Assembly (NCBI GenBank): GCA_902800715.1
Contig: CADCFN010000002.1
Coordinates: forward strand, 62,001-126,000
Source: an uncultured Bacteroidales bacterium
GTDB lineage: Bacteria; Bacteroidota; Bacteroidia; Bacteroidales; Muribaculaceae
Direction of reading: 5' to 3'
DNA length: 64,000 nt
This document shows positions 1 through 7,688 of the stretch, one piece after another. Position numbers and translations under genes: made by a program. The notes below the pieces were generated by a model. That model searched no databases, had not been told where the DNA came from, and was given only the letters and a program-made list of their open reading frames with translations. Position 1 is the first letter of the stretch. The number at the start of each line of letters is the position of its first letter.

Positions 1-724
1 AGCCTCCACCATTGCCTCTTAGGTCAATCATGACGTGTTTGGCGCCTTGGTCTTGCAGTTGGGTTAAAGCCTGCACAAATTCTTTATAAGTGTTGCGTTC
101 AAACTGGTTGACCTTGATATATCCCGTGTTCTTGTCAAGCAAGTAGTAGGAATCAAGGGTTTTCTTTATAATCTTGTTGCGCGTTACTGTGAAATCAAGG
201 ACTTTGGGATAGCCATGGCGCTGCACGCTCAACGTGACTTTGCTGCCATTAGGTCCACTCAAGAGTTTGAAGATTTCACCTGAGGTTTGCTTGAGGTTGG
301 CGGTAGGTTGCCCGTCAATCTTCACGATACAGTCACCCGGCAGGATGCCGGCGATATCGCTTGGGCCAGCGGGAACAATGCATTCAACGTGGATTGTGTC
401 GTTGAAGACGATGAGGACAACGCCGATGTCAGGAATGACCCCATCGGGATGATTTCGAGTTATTTTAGAATTATGGGTGTCAAAGTAACTGGTGTGGGGG
501 TCGAGTCCTCTCAAGATTGAAGGAATACTCCTTTCCATGAGGTCGTCGATGTTTACCGTGTCTACATATTCCTGAGCGATGAGGTCGAGAATCGCTTTAA
601 CCTTGGGATCGTCGCTATCAAATCTAGATGTGGCATTCATGCCATAGCGGTCAATGAGAAAACCTGCCGCAAACGCAATCAAAGCGATGGCGACTGTAAG
701 CCAGATGGGCAGATTCCTTCTCAT
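1..724 (-). CDS. S41 family C-terminal processing protease, partial (second tandem copy)
   Basis: The first 241 codons of a carboxyl-terminal processing protease (CtpA/Prc type), open at the window edge. The ATG is at 724-722 and is followed by MRRNLPIWLTVAIALIAFAA, a short charged start and a membrane segment that anchors the enzyme on the periplasmic side. A helical region with the family motif LDPHTSYF and a PDZ domain (roughly residues 95-180) follow. The window ends exactly in IDLRGNGGG, the conserved loop before the catalytic half, so the Ser/Lys dyad lies outside. The protein matches the complete copy upstream (746-2365) almost throughout, for example in DLIAQEYVDT and DKNTGYIKVNQF. 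The two copies are 21 bases apart on one strand, so a tandem duplication in one operon is the simplest reading. Known role of the family: cleavage of proteins near their C-termini. The substrates here are unknown. Confidence 0.85.
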   Translation of the reverse strand, partial: MRRNLPIWLTVAIALIAFAAGFLIDRYGMNATSRFDSDDPKVKAILDLIAQEYVDTVNIDDLMERSIPSILRGLDPHTSYFDTHNSKITRNHPDGVIPDIGVVLIVFNDTIHVECIVPAGPSDIAGILPGDCIVKIDGQPTANLKQTSGEIFKLLSGPNGSKVTLSVQRHGYPKVLDFTVTRNKIIKKTLDSYYLLDKNTGYIKVNQFERNTYKEFVQALTQLQDQGAKHVMIDLRGNGGG

Positions 725-745
725 TGTTGCCAGTCGTTAGGTTAC

Positions 746-2365
746 TCAGTCGGTGATAGGAAAGGCCGCTTTGTGCTTGTTTAAGGCCTTGAGGGCAGCC
801 TGGACCGTCTTGTCGTTGCTGTTGAGGATGGGATAGAATGCCTGATTGCCGAACGTGTCACGGGCTATCAGCGCCTTGAGGTTGGTTACTATCACATTCT
901 GTGACAGGTTAATGTAATACCAGCGGGGAGCTATGCCGTTAGCGGCAGCATATTCGGCAAAGTCCTTGGTGAGGGCTTCATCACTGGGCGCAGTTCTCAG
1001 GAACTGGTTGTAATCTTCCATCTTGTTGAGGGCGTCACGGTGGTTGTTGCAGTAGTTAAAGGCATAACGCTGCAGCAGACCGGCGTTGGCGACCTCGATA
1101 TAGTAGCTGGAGATACCGCTGGTATCGCGGGCTACAAAGATGTCGGGAACGATGCCACCGCCGCCATACACAGTGCGGCCGTGCAGCGTGGTGAATACCT
1201 GGCTCTTGTCCACTTTCATGCTGTCGCGGCTATAAAGCTCACCATGGGTGTAGCGGTCGATGAGTTCCTTCTCGTAGTTGAGCATTCCCTCCTTGTAATC
1301 CTTCTGGATGCAACGGCCGCTAGGTGTGTAGTAACGCGCCGTGGTCAAGCGGATGGCACTGCTGTCAGGCAGTACAAACTCTTTCTGTACCAGTCCCTTG
1401 CCAAATGAACGGCAGCCCACAATCAAGCCTCGGTCATTGTCTTGCAGGGCTCCAGCAAAAATTTCACTGGCACTGGCGCTGAACTCGTCGATGAGCACAG
1501 CCACCTCGGCATCCTGGAATGAACCGTTGCCATCGCTCCACACCTCGCTGTCATCGCGTTTGTAGCGTCCCTTGGTGAACACGATAGGCTGGTCGGCAGG
1601 CAAGAACTCGTTGACCATGAGCACTGCCATCTCCATGAAACCGCCTCCGTTACCTCTCAGGTCAATCATATATCGCTTGGCGCCTTCTTCTTGAAGGGTG
1701 GCCATGGCGGTGATGAATTCGTCGTAGGTATGTCGTCCGAATTGGTTAATCTTGATATAGCCCGTGTTCTTGTCTATCATGTAGTAAGCGTCCACGGTGT
1801 TGACAGGAATGTCGCCACGTGTCACGGTGAAAGTTAGCATTTTGCTGGTATTCTGGCGTTTGATGCCCAGCTTGACTTTACTGCCCTTATCGCCACGCAG
1901 GCGTTTCATCACTTCACCGTTGCTCATTTTGGGGCCAGTGGCTACCGAGTCGTCAATCATGACGATTTTATCGCCCGCCATGATGCCTACTTTCTCACTG
2001 GGGCCGCCAGGGATGACCTCGACGACGCCAATGGTGTCATTCACCATCACAAACGAGATGCCGATGCCGCTGAATGAGCCGTTCAGGTCATCGGTAGCTG
2101 CTTTCAGGTCTTCTACACTGAAATAACTGGTGTGCGGGTCCAGATTGCTCAATATCTCGGGGATGCTCATCTCGATGAGGTCCTTGAGATTGGTGGTATC
2201 TACATAGTCCTGAGCAATCAGGTTAAGGATGGCATTGAGTTTACGGTCGTTCTCGGCAACGGGTTTGTTGACGGTAAAACGGCTGCCGATAAAGATGCCC
2301 ACCACCACCGCCAAAGCTATGGCGAGGGGTAACCAGATGGGTTGACGTGTGGACTTCTGCTTCAT
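746..2365 (-). CDS. S41 family C-terminal processing protease (CtpA-like)
   Basis: A complete 539-residue serine protease of family S41. An N-terminal membrane anchor spans about residues 11-28. The motif LDPHTSYF lies near 75-82, the PDZ domain covers about 97-182, and the protease core follows. The core holds IDLRGNGGG (234-242), the nucleophile region SASASEIF with Ser298, and FGKG with Lys323. The 25-residue Ser-Lys spacing equals that of E. coli Prc (Ser430/Lys455), so the enzyme should be active. The domain order is that of periplasmic CtpA/Prc enzymes, which degrade or trim exported proteins after recognising their C-termini through PDZ. It lies 36 bases behind the dCMP deaminase gene and 21 bases before a paralogue, so the three are probably cotranscribed. 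The long tail after the core (about residues 400-539) is typical of Bacteroidetes versions. Confidence 0.92.
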   Translation of the reverse strand: MKQKSTRQPIWLPLAIALAVVVGIFIGSRFTVNKPVAENDRKLNAILNLIAQDYVDTTNLKDLIEMSIPEILSNLDPHTSYFSVEDLKAATDDLNGSFSGIGISFVMVNDTIGVVEVIPGGPSEKVGIMAGDKIVMIDDSVATGPKMSNGEVMKRLRGDKGSKVKLGIKRQNTSKMLTFTVTRGDIPVNTVDAYYMIDKNTGYIKINQFGRHTYDEFITAMATLQEEGAKRYMIDLRGNGGGFMEMAVLMVNEFLPADQPIVFTKGRYKRDDSEVWSDGNGSFQDAEVAVLIDEFSASASEIFAGALQDNDRGLIVGCRSFGKGLVQKEFVLPDSSAIRLTTARYYTPSGRCIQKDYKEGMLNYEKELIDRYTHGELYSRDSMKVDKSQVFTTLHGRTVYGGGGIVPDIFVARDTSGISSYYIEVANAGLLQRYAFNYCNNHRDALNKMEDYNQFLRTAPSDEALTKDFAEYAAANGIAPRWYYINLSQNVIVTNLKALIARDTFGNQAFYPILNSNDKTVQAALKALNKHKAAFPITD

Positions 2366-2401
2366 CGATTAATAGAATTTACAAACTTTTAATTCCTGAC
2401 T

Positions 2402-2917
2402 TTAACTTTTAACCAATTCCTCAGCTACTTCCTGATAATGGCTCTCGCTGTTGAGATTGGTGATTTCAACAAGTTCATAATCATCTCCGTGTTGCCACAG
2501 GTGGACCACCTCGATGCCGGCACGGCACAACAGATCCACGCCGTCGTGCATGCGGTAGTACTCACCGAACACGACGCGACGGATGCCGGCCTGGATGATG
2601 AGTTTGCTGCACTCCATGCAGGGTGAGGTGGTGACATACAGCGTCGCTCCGTCACTGCTGTTGTTGCTGCGTGCCACCTTGGTGATGGCATTGGCTTCGG
2701 CATGCAGGACATAGGGCTTTGAGTGGTCGGCGTCTTCCTCGCACACATTTTCAAACCCTGACGGTGTACCGTTGTATCCGTCGCTGATAATCATTTTGTC
2801 CTTGACTAGCAATGCGCCTACCTGACGACGGCGGCAATAAGAGTTTTCGGCCCAAATCTGCGTCATGCGCAGGTACCTTGAGTCTAGCAGCAACTGTTTT
2901 TTCTCGCGAGCTTCCAT
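2402..2917 (-). CDS. dCMP/cytidine deaminase family protein (ComEB-like)
   Basis: A 171-residue zinc-dependent deaminase that most likely converts dCMP to dUMP, the precursor of dTMP. The zinc site is complete: HAEAN gives His72 and the proton shuttle Glu74, and PCMEC gives Cys100 and Cys103. The length and the motif GYNGTPSGFENVC near 48-59 fit the dCMP deaminase/ComEB branch rather than tRNA or cytidine deaminases. A Bacteroidetes -7 box TAACTTTG lies at 2946-2939, just upstream of the ATG, so this gene probably heads the operon with the two S41 proteases. The association with a processing protease recurs in Bacteroidales from memory; the functional reason is unclear. Confidence 0.85.
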   Translation of the reverse strand: MEAREKKQLLLDSRYLRMTQIWAENSYCRRRQVGALLVKDKMIISDGYNGTPSGFENVCEEDADHSKPYVLHAEANAITKVARSNNSSDGATLYVTTSPCMECSKLIIQAGIRRVVFGEYYRMHDGVDLLCRAGIEVVHLWQHGDDYELVEITNLNSESHYQEVAEELVKS

Positions 2918-3181
2918 TCATTATAAATATTTAATCTGCAAAGTTAATTATTTTTTGGGCTATAATTACATTTAAAATCGATTTTCTCGTCTAAAAGAAC
3001 ACATTTTTACGTCAGAGCTGTGACATTGGCATGAATTGTGCTTGGTGAAGTGCAAAAAAGTGTGAGTTTTCATCGTTTTTGGTTAAATCATATAAACGAA
3101 TACAACATTTTGGCATTTTCTACGTCTAATAAAGATGACAAGAATAGCATTAGGACTAAACATCATTAATGACAATAGATT

Positions 3182-4039
3182 ATGAAAAAGCTTTTTTTGA
3201 TGATGACCCTGCTGGTGGGTCTCCTGCTCGTGAGCAGCTGTGCCAGCAAGAAGGACTTGGAAGAGTGCAGGCAGCGCAACCTGGGAATGCTCGAATCCTA
3301 TAAGGAGATGAACATTAACTATCAGGAGGCTAAAGAACAGTTGGCCGCCGCCAATGTGCGTGTCTCCTCGTTGGAGGAACAGCTTGCTGAGTCTAAGGCA
3401 GCCTATGAACGCCTGCAACAGTCACTTGACAAGAGCCTTGTCAATTCCAGTCAGAGCAATATCTCGATTGAAAAACTCGTGGATCAAATCAACGAGAGCA
3501 ACCAGTACATCCGTCACTTGACCGACTTGAAGTCCAAGAGCGATTCTCTCAACATGGCGCTCACCAATAAGTTGACCCGTTCGCTCTCCAAGGAGGAACT
3601 CAAGGATGTCGATGTCCAGGTGCTGAAAGGCGTGGTCTATATCTCGCTGGCAGACAATATGCTCTATAAGAGCGGCTCCTATGAGATTAACGACCGAGCT
3701 GCCGAAACGCTCTCTAAGATTGCAAAGATTATCAACGACTACGAGGACTACGACGTGCTTATCGAGGGTAATACCGACGATGTGCCCATCCGCCGCGAGA
3801 ACATCCGTAACAACTGGGACCTCTCTTGCCTGCGTGCATCATCGGTAGTTCAAGCCCTGCAAAACAACTACGGTGTTAACCCCAAGCGCCTGACCGCTGG
3901 TGGCCGCGGTGAATACAATCCCTTGGCTTCCAACAGCACGGCTGTGGGCAAGCAGCGCAACCGCCGCACACAGATTATTATCACGCCTAAGCTTGAAGAG
4001 TTCCTCGAGCTCATCGATGAAGCTCCCGACGAGGATTGA
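3182..4039 (+). CDS. OmpA-family peptidoglycan-binding lipoprotein
   Basis: A 285-residue lipoprotein. The signal peptide MKKLFLMMTLLVGLLLVSSC ends in a lipobox with the lipidated Cys20. Residues 25-120 form a long alpha-helical, coiled-coil-like stretch rich in Glu, Gln and Leu. An OmpA C-terminal domain covers about 145-272, with DVLIEGNTDD and the region NWDLSCLRASSVVQAL, which resembles the known NX2LSXXRA peptidoglycan-binding loop, and RNRRTQIII at its end. The expected role is to tie the outer membrane to the cell wall; no integral beta-barrel is visible. It stands alone, divergent from the dCMP deaminase operon, and is closed by a strong terminator at 4125. The acidic tail LIDEAPDED is common in Bacteroidetes members. 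Confidence 0.88.
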   Translation: MKKLFLMMTLLVGLLLVSSCASKKDLEECRQRNLGMLESYKEMNINYQEAKEQLAAANVRVSSLEEQLAESKAAYERLQQSLDKSLVNSSQSNISIEKLVDQINESNQYIRHLTDLKSKSDSLNMALTNKLTRSLSKEELKDVDVQVLKGVVYISLADNMLYKSGSYEINDRAAETLSKIAKIINDYEDYDVLIEGNTDDVPIRRENIRNNWDLSCLRASSVVQALQNNYGVNPKRLTAGGRGEYNPLASNSTAVGKQRNRRTQIIITPKLEEFLELIDEAPDED

Positions 4040-4124
4040 TCTGCACGGTAGTGCCCAAAGGCATCGCGATTGATATTAGGCGATGACATCTTATCACATG
4101 ACCAGGTAAGATGCCTGAAAAAAG

Positions 4125-4158
4125 CAAGTCCTTGACTCAGCGTCAAGGACTTGTTTTT
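4125..4158 (+). terminator. Rho-independent terminator of the OmpA lipoprotein gene
   Basis: A perfect 12-bp stem (CAAGTCCTTGAC at 4125-4136, its complement at 4142-4153) with a 5-base loop is followed directly by five T. It lies 86 bases behind the stop codon of the OmpA-type gene. Confidence 0.9.
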
Positions 4159-4439
4159 AACTAATTAACCTTCTAATACCATTAACATAAACCTTAAACA
4201 TTTTTGGAAAACTACTTGTCTCACGACACTCGTTAATCCTCAATCTTAAAAACTAATACCATGAAAACCATTGCAAATTTAATGCCGTTTGTTTTTTAAA
4301 ACCTAATTTTTCATCAAAAAAATGACCATATTTAACACAAATTAGCAAAAATAGTGGATTAATCACCGAAATAACACGATTTCCTATGTAAAAATTACAT
4401 TCCGAAACCGGTTTTTGGACACTGGTAACCAAATAAAGC
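4159..4439. other. AT-rich intergenic stretch with a possible 12-codon ORF
   Basis: No normal gene is visible between the two terminators. The 10-mer CTAATACCAT occurs twice (4173-4182 and 4253-4262). The second copy leads into a tiny ORF on the plus strand, MKTIANLMPFVF, at 4261-4299. It could be a leader peptide or chance; nothing follows it on that strand, so chance or a decayed gene start is more likely. Confidence 0.35.
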
Positions 4440-4476
4440 AAATTGCACGAAAGACATCCATCATTTCGTGCAATTT
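4440..4476 (-). terminator. Terminator of the sppA-lpxK-punA-thiL operon
   Basis: A perfect 13-bp inverted repeat (AAATTGCACGAAA at 4440-4452 and its complement at 4464-4476) with an 11-base loop, 24 bases behind the thiL stop. On the minus strand it is followed by a T-rich stretch. Confidence 0.8.
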
Positions 4477-4500
4477 GAGTTTAATGTGAGTGAAATGTAT

Positions 4501-5553
4501 TTATTTCTTGGGAGTTTCAGGATTGAAGGCATTCCACCCTTGGGCGCGGATTTCCAGCTCTTGATTGTCACGGGTGACCATGTAGGCGCCCAGGTCTGAT
4601 TTGGTGATATGGCCGATGAGGCGGGCCGTTTTCATGCGTGCCACTTTTTCGTGGTCGGCTAGGGGAACGGTGAACAGCAACTCGTAGTCCTCGCCGCCGT
4701 TCATGGCTGCCGTGACGAGATTCATGTTCAGTTCCTCGGCCATGAGAGCCGTCTGGTAGTCGATGGGAATGCGGTCTTCATACACGCGGCAGCCCACGCC
4801 CGAGTCTTTACAGATGTGCAGCAGTTCGCTCGACAGGCCGTCGCTCACATCCATCATCGCCGTGGGGCGGATGCCCAGTTCCCGCAGTTCCTCGATAACG
4901 TCATATCGGGCTTCGGGCTTCAACTGGCGCTCAATGATGTATTCCTTGCCTGAGAAGTCCGGTTCAAAGTCCTTGTCTTTCATCTCGGCACTCACACGGC
5001 GCTCACGTTCCAGCAGTTGCAGGCCCATATAGGCAGCTCCCAGGTTGCCGCTCACGCAGATGAGGTCGGTCTCCTTTGCTCCGGTGCGGTAAACGATGTC
5101 ATCTTTAGCTGCTTCGCCCAAGCATGTCACGCTGATGATGAGTCCCGTCACCGATGCGCTCGTATCGCCGCCCACTAGGTCCACGCCATAGTGTTCACAG
5201 GCAATGCGCATGCCCTCGTACAGTTGCTCGATGTGTTCCAGGGTGAAACGCTTGCTGATGCCTAGCGACACTGTCACTTGGCGCGGAGTCCCGTTCATGG
5301 CATAAACGTCGCTAAGGTTCACAACAATGGCTTTGTAGCCCAGATGCATCAACGGCACATAGGTCAGGTCGAAATGGATACCTTCAAGCAGCAGGTCGGT
5401 GGTGACTAGCGTCTCTCGGTCCTCGCCGTAGTTGATAACGGCACAGTCATCGCCCACGCCCCTGAGCGTCGATTTGTTGCGCACAGGAAAAGAGCGAGTG
5501 AGGTGCTCAATCAGCCCAAACTCGCCCAAAGTCGATATTTCAGTCTCTTTCAT
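4501..5553 (-). CDS. thiL: Thiamine-monophosphate kinase
   Basis: A 350-residue ThiL, which phosphorylates thiamine monophosphate to the cofactor thiamine diphosphate with ATP. The family layout is complete: an N-terminal GEFGLIEHL, the metal-binding GVGDDCAVI near residue 31, VNLSDVYAMNG near 79-89, DLVGGDTSAS near 120-129 and MMDVSDGLSSEL near 234-245. Length is normal. It is the last gene of an operon that runs sppA-lpxK-punA-thiL, a gene order I recall from Bacteroides species. There is no TPP riboswitch in front of it, so control is probably by the operon promoter at 9614-9586. Confidence 0.93.
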   Translation of the reverse strand: MKETEISTLGEFGLIEHLTRSFPVRNKSTLRGVGDDCAVINYGEDRETLVTTDLLLEGIHFDLTYVPLMHLGYKAIVVNLSDVYAMNGTPRQVTVSLGISKRFTLEHIEQLYEGMRIACEHYGVDLVGGDTSASVTGLIISVTCLGEAAKDDIVYRTGAKETDLICVSGNLGAAYMGLQLLERERRVSAEMKDKDFEPDFSGKEYIIERQLKPEARYDVIEELRELGIRPTAMMDVSDGLSSELLHICKDSGVGCRVYEDRIPIDYQTALMAEELNMNLVTAAMNGGEDYELLFTVPLADHEKVARMKTARLIGHITKSDLGAYMVTRDNQELEIRAQGWNAFNPETPKK

Positions 5554-5612
5554 TCTTTAGTTTCTGGTTTTTGGTTCCTTGTCATTGCTAAAGGTTGAAA
5601 GCAACAGCCGTT

Positions 5613-6455
5613 TTACAGCTCGTCGAAGCGGTTGATCATCTCCCTGACGAGCATCGCCATGATGGGCTGTGCTGCTGCTGCAGCCTTTTGCACTTCCTCG
5701 TGGGAAGCCTCTTCAACAGCGCCTTCCACACCCAAGTCGGTGATAATAGAGATGCCGAACACCTCAATGTCACTGTGACGAGCCACGATGACCTCGGGAA
5801 CGGTGCTCATTCCCACAGCATCACCGCCGATGCGCCAGAAGTAGCGGTACTCGGCAGGCGTCTCGAACGTGGGACCCTGTGTGCCCACATACACGCCTTC
5901 CATCAGGCGGATGTTTTTCTCCTTGGCGATGTCGCGGGCCATCTGGATGAGGCGCGGACTATAGGCATCGACCATGGCAGGGAAACGCGGACCCAGTTCG
6001 TCGATGTTCTTGCCGTGCAAGGGGTGCTCAGGGAACACGTTGATGTGGTCGGTGATAATCATGAGGTCGCCTACCTTGAATTGGGGATTCATGCCACCCG
6101 ATGCATTGGACACGAAGACGGTCTTGATGCCGATGGCCTTCATCACGCGGATGGGGAAGGTCACCTGCTGCATCGTGTAGCCCTCGTAGTAGTGGAAACG
6201 GCCCTGCATGGCCATGATGTACTTGTTGCCCAGGGTGCCGAAGATGAGGCGGCCCTTGTGCCCTTGTACTGTCGACACTGGGAAATTGGGCACTTCACCG
6301 TAAGGTATTTCAACTTCGATATTGATGTGGTCCACCACAGCGCCCAGTCCTGTACCCAGAATAATGGCAGTCTTGGGCAGCTTGCCGTTGACGCGTTGAC
6401 GAATGAATTCGCTGGTTTCTTTAATCATATCCAGCAAGTTGGTTTCTTTTGCCAT
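5613..6455 (-). CDS. punA: Purine nucleoside phosphorylase
   Basis: A 280-residue trimeric-type (PNP/MTAP family) purine nucleoside phosphorylase, which splits inosine, guanosine and their deoxy forms with phosphate. Visible motifs are the phosphate loop ILGTGLGAVVDHI near residue 32-44, GRFHYYEGY near 86-94, the signature NASGGMNP near 117-124, and GPTFETPAEYRYF, which lines the base-binding pocket. Length fits the family. It sits 16 bases behind lpxK and 59 bases before thiL on the same strand. The protein is cytoplasmic and serves purine salvage. Confidence 0.93.
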   Translation of the reverse strand: MAKETNLLDMIKETSEFIRQRVNGKLPKTAIILGTGLGAVVDHINIEVEIPYGEVPNFPVSTVQGHKGRLIFGTLGNKYIMAMQGRFHYYEGYTMQQVTFPIRVMKAIGIKTVFVSNASGGMNPQFKVGDLMIITDHINVFPEHPLHGKNIDELGPRFPAMVDAYSPRLIQMARDIAKEKNIRLMEGVYVGTQGPTFETPAEYRYFWRIGGDAVGMSTVPEVIVARHSDIEVFGISIITDLGVEGAVEEASHEEVQKAAAAAQPIMAMLVREMINRFDEL

Positions 6456-6471
6456 AACTAATCCTTATGAT

Positions 6472-7626
6472 TTATTGATTGTCGTTAATTGTTGTCAGGT
6501 TGTTTTCCTCTTTTTGCTTGTCAATCAAACTGATCAGTTCTTCAACAAAGCTGTTGCCACCCTCTGATTCAAGAAATCCCACCCGCATAGGTATGTAGTA
6601 GATGCTGTTACGCTTGGTGGGCGGGAAATAGGGGTTGTTCATGATGCGCACGGCATCTTTCTCGGTCGTGATAATGAACTTGCGTTTTCCTGCCATTTCC
6701 TTGACGACCTTGAAAATGCCGCTGAAGTCCCTGCGGGTGAATTCGTGGTGGTCATCAAAGTGTATCACCTTAATATTGGTCGTATACTGGCGAAGGTAGC
6801 GCACCAGTGGCTTGGGGGTGGCAATGCCGGTAATGCACAGTACTGCATCATCGTCGTGGAGCCACTGTAATGATGTGAGCTGGGGTGACTGTATAGGAAA
6901 TACAGGCACTGGATCTGCATATCGGATATTGCTGAAGAAGAGCTGCTGGTATTTGAACAGGCTCAGGTTCTTCTTGATAATCCTGATGTCCATCGCATTG
7001 ATGTTGGAGGGGCATTTTGTCACCACGACAATGTCGCTGCGTGAAACGCTCGAAGCGGGCTCGCGCAGTGCGCCACGAGGCATGAGCTTGTCCTCGTTGA
7101 TGGGGCGGTTGTAGTCCATCAACAGAATGTTCACTTTGGGCTTCACATAGCGGTGCTGGAAGCCATCGTCAAGCAGGATGAGGTTGATGTCGGGGTCGAT
7201 TTTCAACAGTTGACGGATACCCTTGCGGCGGTTTTCACACACGGCTAGCGTAATCAGACTACTGAACTTGCTGTAAATCTGGTAAGGCTCGTCGCCGATG
7301 TCACGTGGAGTCATGTTGTTGCTGGCAAGAATGAACCCCTTGGTTTTGCGTTTGTAGCCACGGCTGAGCACAGCGATGTGGTAACGGCGGTAGAGGGCCT
7401 CGATGATGTACTCGACATGAGGCGTCTTGCCGGTGCCACCCACGGTGATGTTGCCTACCGAGACTACGGGCACTTTATACTCCTGCTCATGAAGGAGGTT
7501 CATGTCGAATGCCGTGTTGCGTAACCATACACCGGCACCGTAAATCCACGAGAACGGCGTTAGCACGGCGTCGACAATGGATTTACGGTGTTCTTTATTT
7601 AGTATCTTTGAAAAGTCAATGTTCAT
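6472..7626 (-). CDS. lpxK: Tetraacyldisaccharide 4'-kinase
   Basis: A 384-residue LpxK, the inner-membrane kinase that adds the 4'-phosphate to the lipid A precursor; its presence shows that the organism makes lipid A. The P-loop is VGNITVGGTGKT near residues 56-67. Further family motifs are ILLDDGFQH near 150-158 and FDDHHEFT near 295-302, with an amphipathic/hydrophobic N-terminus that docks on the membrane. The C-terminal tail (KQKEENNLTTINDNQ) is a few residues longer than usual. It lies between sppA and punA in the operon. Confidence 0.93.
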   Translation of the reverse strand: MNIDFSKILNKEHRKSIVDAVLTPFSWIYGAGVWLRNTAFDMNLLHEQEYKVPVVSVGNITVGGTGKTPHVEYIIEALYRRYHIAVLSRGYKRKTKGFILASNNMTPRDIGDEPYQIYSKFSSLITLAVCENRRKGIRQLLKIDPDINLILLDDGFQHRYVKPKVNILLMDYNRPINEDKLMPRGALREPASSVSRSDIVVVTKCPSNINAMDIRIIKKNLSLFKYQQLFFSNIRYADPVPVFPIQSPQLTSLQWLHDDDAVLCITGIATPKPLVRYLRQYTTNIKVIHFDDHHEFTRRDFSGIFKVVKEMAGKRKFIITTEKDAVRIMNNPYFPPTKRNSIYYIPMRVGFLESEGGNSFVEELISLIDKQKEENNLTTINDNQ

Positions 7627-7688
7627 ATTTAGCTTTCAGCAGTCAGCGGTTAGCTTTTAGCTAAAGGCTCATCATTACAGTTGGTTCA

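Noticed and set aside
5554-5612. TPP riboswitch in front of thiL
   Set aside because: The gap to punA is only 59 bases and contains no THI-box sequences.
5595-6461. A 288-codon open frame on the plus strand opposite punA, and similar long antisense frames at 12924-13985, 19473-20708, 42464-43651 and 52274-53488
   Set aside because: They are mirror frames of well-supported enzymes with high third-position GC. Their translations are rich in His and Val without domains, as expected of antisense shadows.
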